Assembly (NCBI RefSeq): GCF_003946725.1 | Contig: NZ_RHOY01000006.1 | Coordinates: forward strand, 62,001 to 126,000 | DNA length: 64,000 nucleotides | DNA from: Agrilactobacillus yilanensis | Lineage (GTDB): Bacteria; Bacillota; Bacilli; Lactobacillales; Lactobacillaceae | Direction: 5' to 3' | Part shown: positions 58,899-64,000 of the stretch, piece after piece | Layout: every line of letters begins with the position of its first letter | Position numbering within the stretch: the stretch's first letter is position 1 | The notes under the pieces: model-generated | The model's input: the letters and a program-made list of their open reading frames with translations, nothing else | Database searches by the model: none | What the model was told of the DNA's origin: nothing | Program-made: the position numbers and the translations under genes

Positions 58899-60221
58899 TT
58901 ATAAATCACCCTTCTCCAAATTCTTAATAAGTGTGGAAAAATCGACACCAAAGTTGTCTGTAATGTTATGATCATTCACTTCATACCAATTGAAATTATC
59001 GTGTAACATAGCTTTATTGAAAGCACTTGAATTAAATCGTGGCTTACGCTTTTTATGGAGCTTCTCATTGAAAAGGATTTTGGCTCGTAAGGCATCAAAC
59101 GAGTAACCTCTACCCATTCGCTCTACCTGCCTAATAATGCTGTTAATTGACTCCGTATAAGCGTTAGTGAGCCTTTTATCAAAGTAGTTGAATATTTCGA
59201 CATGCCAGTTGTCTACGGCTCTCACGAGGTCTTTATATGCATCTTTAGAGTTACTGGACATACAACGGTGTCTCCATTGACTATAACGAAGACGACCTTC
59301 ATCTGAATCAGGAGTATCCCATATCCAGTAAAACTCTTCTTTGAGTTCATAGGCTTCTTTTAAGGCAGGAAGATTACCTAACCAAGTCTCTAAGAGGAAT
59401 GATTCACGTTCATTTAGATCGTGTTTACGCTTTAGAAGGATAAACCTTTCACGCATAAGGGTACGTCTTTCTTTTTGGCTCATATGAGCTTTCAAAGACT
59501 TTCTGACGTTATCTAAGGCTTGATTAGCCATTCTAACTACATGAAACTTATCTACGACCACTTTAGCGTGTGGAAGGATAGTGTTCACTGCGTCTTTGTA
59601 GGGCTTCCACATATCCATTGTGACGTACTCAATATAAGTCCTGTCACTAATTTCTGAAAGACGTTGGATGACTGTTTCCTTGTTACGGTTAGGCTTGATG
59701 TCATAAATAGTCCTGCGTTCAATATTAGTCAATACAAGCCGAGGTCTTTGGATAATATGTATCTCGTCTATCCCAAGCCACTTAGGAGTTTCAAACTGGT
59801 ATTCACGTTCTTTGAGTGCCACATAGTCCTTAAAAACGTTCCTAATAGTTTTCTCGTCAACGCCAACGCTTTCTGCGACTTCTACAAAGGTCTTAGACAT
59901 GGATTGCTCTTGAATAGACTTTAAAAGCCTTTTGGTCATACTACGCTTTTCATCTACAGATACTAGGCGTTCCCAGAAGGTAGATCCGCATTCACGACAC
60001 TTGTATCGTCTACGGTTCAATTGTAAGCCCACTCGCTTTAAACGAATGGGCAAATCCATAATTAGTTGATTTCTTGAACTGTGTTTGTACAACTTGTCAA
60101 AACCACATTCAGGACAACGTTCAGGTGGTCCGACTGCTTCAACTTTAAACATCATATCGGTTTCATTTTCTTGTGGTGATTCTATTGTTTTAATGTCTGG
60201 TAGGGATAATAAGTCTGACAT
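58899..60221 (-). CDS. tnpA: ISL3-family transposase
   Basis: A 440-residue transposase: an N-terminal zinc-binding region (CPECGFDKLYKHSS, YKCRECGST), a helix-turn-helix, then the DDE catalytic core (GIDEIHIIQ, YVTMDMWKPYKDA, and a C-terminal Glu region at YTESINSIIRQ). Length fits ISL3 (about 430). The start at 60221 has AAGG at 9 bases; an ATG at 60230 touches that site. Intact, so the unit may still move. It ends 8 bp from the left terminal repeat. The 241-base gap to merA shows no gene. Confidence 0.92.
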   Translation of the reverse strand: MSDLLSLPDIKTIESPQENETDMMFKVEAVGPPERCPECGFDKLYKHSSRNQLIMDLPIRLKRVGLQLNRRRYKCRECGSTFWERLVSVDEKRSMTKRLLKSIQEQSMSKTFVEVAESVGVDEKTIRNVFKDYVALKEREYQFETPKWLGIDEIHIIQRPRLVLTNIERRTIYDIKPNRNKETVIQRLSEISDRTYIEYVTMDMWKPYKDAVNTILPHAKVVVDKFHVVRMANQALDNVRKSLKAHMSQKERRTLMRERFILLKRKHDLNERESFLLETWLGNLPALKEAYELKEEFYWIWDTPDSDEGRLRYSQWRHRCMSSNSKDAYKDLVRAVDNWHVEIFNYFDKRLTNAYTESINSIIRQVERMGRGYSFDALRAKILFNEKLHKKRKPRFNSSAFNKAMLHDNFNWYEVNDHNITDNFGVDFSTLIKNLEKGDL

Positions 60222-60462
60222 ATTGTTCATCCTTTATTACTCTGCGGTGTTAAGGTATCAAATATAAATTTGATGTCGAAATCATCAGTGTTAAATTATT
60301 TTTGTGACCACAAATGCACTTAGAAAATCCCTTAAAGCATTTATATAATGGGTGATCGCAAAATAGTGTATGAAATCCTTTTGTAGACTTTGCTAAACTA
60401 CTGCACACTTTAGTACAGTATTAGCTGGTTCACTTGAATAGGGAATTGTAAAAAAAGTTCCC

Positions 60463-62103
60463 TTAGACTGCACAACAAGATAATTTCGAAACATTTTTAT
60501 CGAACGTAAGTGCAGCTAATTTTAGCCCTTCAGCCATTGTTAAATATGGTGCTAGGGTTTCTGTTAAATCTTCTATCGTTAAGTTAAATTTAACAGCTAA
60601 TGATGCTGCATAGATGACATCTCCTGCATTCTCAGATACAATATGAACCCCTAATACTTTTAGTGTTTCTGCATCTGCTACTAGTTTAAATACACCGGTT
60701 GTTTCACGGTTTACAATTGCTCTTGGAACAGCATCTAAAGGTAATACAGATGTCTTCACATCATACCCTTTCTCTTTTGCTTGTTCTTCTGTTAAACCAA
60801 CCGTTGCAACCGTTGGATTCGTAAACGTAACAGCAGGAACTACCGATAAATCTATTTTTTTGTTTAACCCACCGATAGCATTATCAGTAATAATTCCACC
60901 TTCATAGGCTGCTACATATACAAATTGCGGTCCTAACGTCACATCTCCTGCTGCATAAATCTTTTCATTACTTGTTTGACCAAAATCATTGATCAGGATT
61001 TCATTATTTTTTCCGGTTTCAACACCTGCCGCACTTAAATTTAAAGAATCCGTATTTGGTTTTCTTCCAGTGGCAACAAGTAACTGATCTGATTCAATAA
61101 CTTCTTTACTGCCATTTACTGTTACGTAAACCTTTTTTATCTCTCCACTTTGTACAACACGCTCAAAAGTTGCCCCTTTGACAAGGCTTATCCCCTGTTC
61201 AATTAACGCTTTTTCAACTGACTCTGAAATCTCAGGATCATACTCCTTTAAAAGTCGCTCACTTCTTTGCATAAGCGTTATTTCTGAACCTAAATGATGA
61301 AATAGTTGTCCAAGCTCCATTCCAATGTATCCTGAACCAATTACAGTTAATCGTTTTGGCATTTTCTTTAACTCAAGAAGTGTTGTACTAGTTAAATAGT
61401 CCATTTCTTCAAGTCCTGAAATTTGGGGCAATGAAGGAGATGCACCTGTTGCAATTAAAAAGCGTTTTGCAGATAACTTTGCCCCATTGACCTCAACCGT
61501 ACTAGCATCAACGAATTTTGCTTCACCTTTAATTAAATCAAAATTATATTCATCAATTAAATCCACATATTTTTGATTCCGAAGTTCGCTCACCAATTTA
61601 TCCTTTTGCGTGATTAAACTAGCTAAATCCACTTCTCCAGCGGATGTTTGTAAACCTATAAACGGGTTGTCTTTTGATAAATGATTGATTTCCCCTGCCC
61701 TAAGAAGAGTTTTTGACGGAACACAGCCAATATTCACACAGGTTCCCCCAACCGTTCCACGCTCAATCATTCCAACTTTTGCACCGTATTCTATAGCTTT
61801 AATTGCCGATGAAAAGGCAGCAGCACCAGAACCAATAATAAGAAGGTCATAATTGTCTTCATTACTTAACGCCACGTTTTCTAGTGATGATACTTCTTCA
61901 ATTTCTCTGGCTTTGTAATTTGCTTCATCAATCGCCTTTATTGCACTTTCAACCTCAATTTCATTGGGTAGTTCAAATACTGCTTCACCACGACGAAAAC
62001 TAGACTCAATATTTTTAGCACCTATCTTTTCAAGTGCTGATTCAACGTGTTTTTCACAACCCGCACAGGTCATTCCTTGAATGTTTACCTTAAATTTATT
62101 CAT
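60463..62103 (-). CDS. merA: Mercuric reductase
   Basis: A 546-residue flavoenzyme reducing Hg(II) to Hg(0) with NADPH. Residues 1-70 form a heavy-metal-binding domain with GMTCAGC (Cys13, Cys16). FAD motif GSGAAAFSS at 91-99; redox-active Cys122 and Cys127 in [13 protein letters not shown]-terminal vicinal Cys543-Cys544 in LSCCAV. All the known mercury ligands are present. AAGGGG precedes the ATG. It follows merR in one minus-strand operon. No merT/merP transporter or merB lyase is present, so uptake is left to host transporters. Confidence 0.96.
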   Translation of the reverse strand: MNKFKVNIQGMTCAGCEKHVESALEKIGAKNIESSFRRGEAVFELPNEIEVESAIKAIDEANYKAREIEEVSSLENVALSNEDNYDLLIIGSGAAAFSSAIKAIEYGAKVGMIERGTVGGTCVNIGCVPSKTLLRAGEINHLSKDNPFIGLQTSAGEVDLASLITQKDKLVSELRNQKYVDLIDEYNFDLIKGEAKFVDASTVEVNGAKLSAKRFLIATGASPSLPQISGLEEMDYLTSTTLLELKKMPKRLTVIGSGYIGMELGQLFHHLGSEITLMQRSERLLKEYDPEISESVEKALIEQGISLVKGATFERVVQSGEIKKVYVTVNGSKEVIESDQLLVATGRKPNTDSLNLSAAGVETGKNNEILINDFGQTSNEKIYAAGDVTLGPQFVYVAAYEGGIITDNAIGGLNKKIDLSVVPAVTFTNPTVATVGLTEEQAKEKGYDVKTSVLPLDAVPRAIVNRETTGVFKLVADAETLKVLGVHIVSENAGDVIYAASLAVKFNLTIEDLTETLAPYLTMAEGLKLAALTFDKNVSKLSCCAV

Positions 62104-62127
62104 AATAAAGCCCCTTTCGTTAATCTC

Positions 62128-62520
62128 TCATGTTAATGTTTCTATTATTGGACACGAATGTAATTGCTTTTCATCTGGACATCGTTGTTTTAAGTCGTCT
62201 AACATAGTTTCAATTCGTTTTAAATCCTCTATTTGTTTTTGAACTTCCATTTGTTTTTTAGAAACAAATTCGAACATATCTTGACAACGAACTTCATCTT
62301 TATCTACAACACCAAGTAATTTATAAATCTCGTTTAAAGAAAATCCAAGTTCCTGTATTCGTTTAATAAACCCAACACGCTTAACGTCATCATATGAATA
62401 TATCCGATAACCAGCTTCCGTTCGGTGAGGTTCTTGTAGTAAATTTTTTCGCTCGTAATATCTAATCGTTTCTTTATTAACGCCACATTTTTCTGCAAAC
62501 TCACTAATGCGGTAAATCAT
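62128..62520 (-). CDS. merR: Mercury-responsive regulator MerR
   Basis: A 130-residue MerR protein: N-terminal HTH (FAEKCGVNKETIRYYERKNLL), dimer helix, and the three mercury ligands Cys79, Cys114 and Cys123 (VRCQDMF, QRCPDE, HSCPII). It represses and, with Hg(II), activates the merR-merA promoter. The start at 62520 follows GGGGTG. Located 24 bp upstream of merA on the same strand. Confidence 0.95.
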   Translation of the reverse strand: MIYRISEFAEKCGVNKETIRYYERKNLLQEPHRTEAGYRIYSYDDVKRVGFIKRIQELGFSLNEIYKLLGVVDKDEVRCQDMFEFVSKKQMEVQKQIEDLKRIETMLDDLKQRCPDEKQLHSCPIIETLT

Positions 62521-62539
62521 CTTATTTCACCCCATGAAT

Positions 62540-62571
62540 ATTATAAACCGTGTACCATAGTACACGGTCAA
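62540..62571 (-). promoter_or_regulatory. merR-merA promoter and MerR operator
   Basis: On the minus strand: TTGACC, a 20-base spacer with the palindrome ACCGTGTACTATGGTACACG (GT), then TATAAT. The overlong spacer and the central dyad are the hallmark of MerR-activated promoters. Confidence 0.92.
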
Positions 62572-62712
62572 GTAAATTGGACTATTTTATTTTTTCCCCA
62601 ACGTATCACTCGTATGTGATTGATACTTTTATAATACTATTGATTGTCCTAACATCCCACTAGAAAATCCGATTTAAACACCAGTTGTTTTTAAACTATT
62701 AAAAAAGTAATT

Positions 62713-62734
62713 CCACTATATATTCCGAAGACCC
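62713..62734. repeat. Right terminal inverted repeat of the mer transposon
   Basis: Reverse complement begins GGGTCTTCGGA; matches the left end. Followed by the 8-A target duplication. Confidence 0.85.
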
Positions 62735-62993
62735 AAAAAAAATTAAATTATCAAAAAAAACACCACATAAATTATTTACCTTACACCCACACTCTGGTGA
62801 ATATAATATTATAGAAGTTAATGGGACACGCATTCGAGACAAGGAAGACAATACACCAGACCAGATTGCTGTCAATACTGGTTGGATTAGTAAACCAGGT
62901 CAACAAAGTATTTGTCTTTCTCACCGTCTAATTATAACGATAAAAAGTAGTAATAAGTCTACCACACCAGATAACTCTCTTGTAAAGCCTTAA
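62735..62993 (+). pseudogene. NusG domain II protein, 3' part after transposon
   Basis: Codes KIKLSKKTPHKLFTLH, EYNIIEVNGTRIRDKEDNT, then GWISKPGQQSICL: the conserved NusG-II barrel, ending at TAA 62993. It is the continuation of 58676-58868. Confidence 0.85.
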
Positions 62994-63007
62994 ACATACA
63001 AGCGTTT

Positions 63008-63070
63008 AAAAAGGCAATCATGATCCTCCAAAAGGATGTACTCCAAATTGGAAATTATGATTGCCTTTTA
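63008..63070. terminator. Terminator between NusG-II protein and gshF
   Basis: AAAAAGGCAATCATGAT and ATTATGATTGCCTTTT arms, usable by both convergent genes. Confidence 0.8.
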
Positions 63071-63122
63071 CTATATATTTATTTTTGCGTACTCATCATT
63101 ATTATCATTATTGAATGAAGCA

Positions 63123-64000
63123 TTACAAATTGGTTAGTTGTGGAAACAGGAACTCTAACACGTCTACTGTTACTCGACGTTTTTTACCCTTATAGGGATA
63201 GCAATGCATATCCATCATCGGATTGTAGTTGGCCTCGATAATTGAGTAGGACTCGTGACTAGAAACCGGAACTAATCTATCTGGAATAATCAAATCAATT
63301 CCACATATTTTTGCACCTAAACACTTCACAGCAGCTACAGCTTTTTCCTTGTAAGTAAAGTCAATTTGATCAGTTACATCAATGGAATCACCACCGGAAC
63401 TGATATTTGAATTTTTTCTAAGATAGGTGCGCTTACCAACCACCGGAATTGAATCAACCGTAAGGCTTTGGCTTTTCAACATGGCTTGTTCGACCACACC
63501 CAAAGAAATCTTTGTAAGCGGTGTTCGATCATTCAGGCCACGTAAAGTACTCTTATTTTTAATTGCAACTAACTGTTTTACTGTATGATGCCCATCACCA
63601 ATAACATTAGCTGGAATTCGTAATAATACTGCCTTTATTTTATCATTAATTACTAAAAACCGATATTCAGGCCCTGCAAAAAAATTCTCAACCAGTACAG
63701 TCGAACATTCAGTAAATGCTCGCCGAATTGCTTGTTGATAATCAGCTAGAGAAGGAGAAAACTGAAATACGGAAACTCCCCTACCGTAATTAGCCGACTG
63801 GGGCTTAATCACAATCGGTTCACCCACAAATCTTGAATAGGCCGCTAAAGCCGTGTCCGCGTTAACAAATTCAACTCCGATTGGAACATTAAACCCCGCC
63901 GTGACCAAAATCCTTTTAGTAGCCGTCTTATTTTTCATGATCAGCGGCACAATATAACTATCTCGACTTGTCATATTACCATTCTTAACATACTCAATTT
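63123..64000 (-). CDS. gshF: Bifunctional glutathione synthetase GshF, C-terminal part
   Basis: The frame continues past the right edge of the window (IEYVKNGNMTSRDSYIVPL before the ATG at 63974), so this is the 3' end of a long gene. The 292 visible residues are the ATP-grasp domain of GshF, which ligates glycine to gamma-glutamylcysteine; the missing N-terminal part would carry the GshA activity. Motifs: GEPIVIKPQSANYGRGVSVF, VENFFAGPEYRFLVIND and GIDLIIPD, EANYNPMMDMH. Thiol supply fits with mercury reductase and redox genes nearby. It is convergent with the NusG-II gene. Confidence 0.92.
   Translation of the reverse strand, partial: IEYVKNGNMTSRDSYIVPLIMKNKTATKRILVTAGFNVPIGVEFVNADTALAAYSRFVGEPIVIKPQSANYGRGVSVFQFSPSLADYQQAIRRAFTECSTVLVENFFAGPEYRFLVINDKIKAVLLRIPANVIGDGHHTVKQLVAIKNKSTLRGLNDRTPLTKISLGVVEQAMLKSQSLTVDSIPVVGKRTYLRKNSNISSGGDSIDVTDQIDFTYKEKAVAAVKCLGAKICGIDLIIPDRLVPVSSHESYSIIEANYNPMMDMHCYPYKGKKRRVTVDVLEFLFPQLTNL

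Larger units (their letters stand above)
58861..62742 (-). mobile_element. ISL3-type transposon carrying merR-merA (3,866 bp plus 8-bp target duplication)
   Basis: Terminal inverted repeats at 58869-58890 (GGGTATTCGGATTTTATGG...) and 62713-62734 (its reverse complement starts GGGTCTTCGGAATATATAG...) match at 18 of 22 positions. Both flanks are exactly eight A bases (58861-58868 and 62735-62742), the 8-bp duplication typical of ISL3 elements. One insertion thus moved tnpA, merA and merR together. The interrupted NusG-II gene reads through when the insert and one copy of the duplication are removed. Confidence 0.9.

Noticed and set aside
60241-60460. A second end of the ISL3 element between tnpA and merA
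   Set aside because: I saw no sequence resembling the GGGTNTTCGGA terminal repeat here; the match is only at 62713-62734, with the target duplication.
1-64000. tRNA, rRNA or CRISPR loci
   Set aside because: No TTCGAATC-type T-arms with acceptor stems, no rRNA blocks and no regular direct repeats were seen.

Overview
The window looks like accessory DNA from a low-to-moderate GC member of the Lactobacillaceae. The evidence is ribosome binding sites of the AGGAGG type, frequent TTG starts, LPxTG and thioester surface proteins, a Tn916/ICEBs1-type conjugation module, lactobacillus-style phage remnants and a GshF-type glutathione synthetase. I cannot name the species. Almost nothing here reads as core chromosome; it is a pile of integrated elements in different stages of decay.

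Layout. 1-1.1 kb: an alpha/beta hydrolase cut by the window edge and a broken acetyltransferase. 1.1-5.5 kb: a fossil of a conjugative element, holding a broken HigA-like antitoxin, an AbiE pair whose toxin gene is truncated, a RloC-like ATPase, a degenerate oriT and a frameshifted mobT. 5.6-11.2 kb: an unusual restriction-modification operon. Its large protein joins a DUF4145-like region, a GIY-YIG/T5orf172-like nuclease, a helicase and the NPPY half of an N6-adenine methylase; the SAM-binding half is a separate downstream gene. 11.4-23.5 kb: two remnants of related prophages (MuF, small head proteins, scaffold, TerS), each next to a hicAB remnant, with metabolic and regulatory genes between them and a group II intron scrap. 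23.5-27.5 kb: an integrase stub, broken MFS genes, MarR and LysR regulators with clear palindromic operators, an aldo/keto reductase and a flavodoxin.

27.6-34.7 kb is a 7.1-kb deletion derivative of a conjugative element, bounded by two copies of an attachment-like 16-mer that resembles the 3' end of guaA (a third copy is at 23.5 kb). Its conjugation module has collapsed into one gene, the start of a thioester adhesin fused in frame to the end of a TcpC-like protein. Its integrase has lost the N-terminal half and is fused in frame to a sigma-like regulator. Between them lies cargo: LysR, short-chain dehydrogenases, a PEBP protein and a cyclophilin-like protein.

34.7-64 kb is a second, much better preserved element lying next to the same 16-mer. 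Its order is thioester/Cna-B adhesin, DUF961 proteins, TcpA coupling protein, a minus-strand defence block (AbiEii, AbiEi, AbiH), oriT, MobT, a C5-methyltransferase with a second plausible protein in another frame, TcpD-like, ArdA, TcpE, VirB4-like ATPase, VirB6-like channel protein, cell-wall hydrolase and TcpC. Cargo follows: a small Met/His-rich membrane protein, a cupin-like protein, a secreted NlpC/P60 enzyme and a NusG-II domain protein. The last is interrupted by a 3.87-kb ISL3-type transposon carrying merR-merA. GshF runs off the right edge. The right end of this element is outside the window.

Functionally the window combines a transfer machine, several phage-defence systems (AbiE, AbiH, a RloC-like protein, restriction-modification), anti-restriction (ArdA, C5 methylase) and stress cargo (mercury reductase, glutathione synthesis, redox enzymes). 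No tRNA, rRNA or CRISPR array was recognised.
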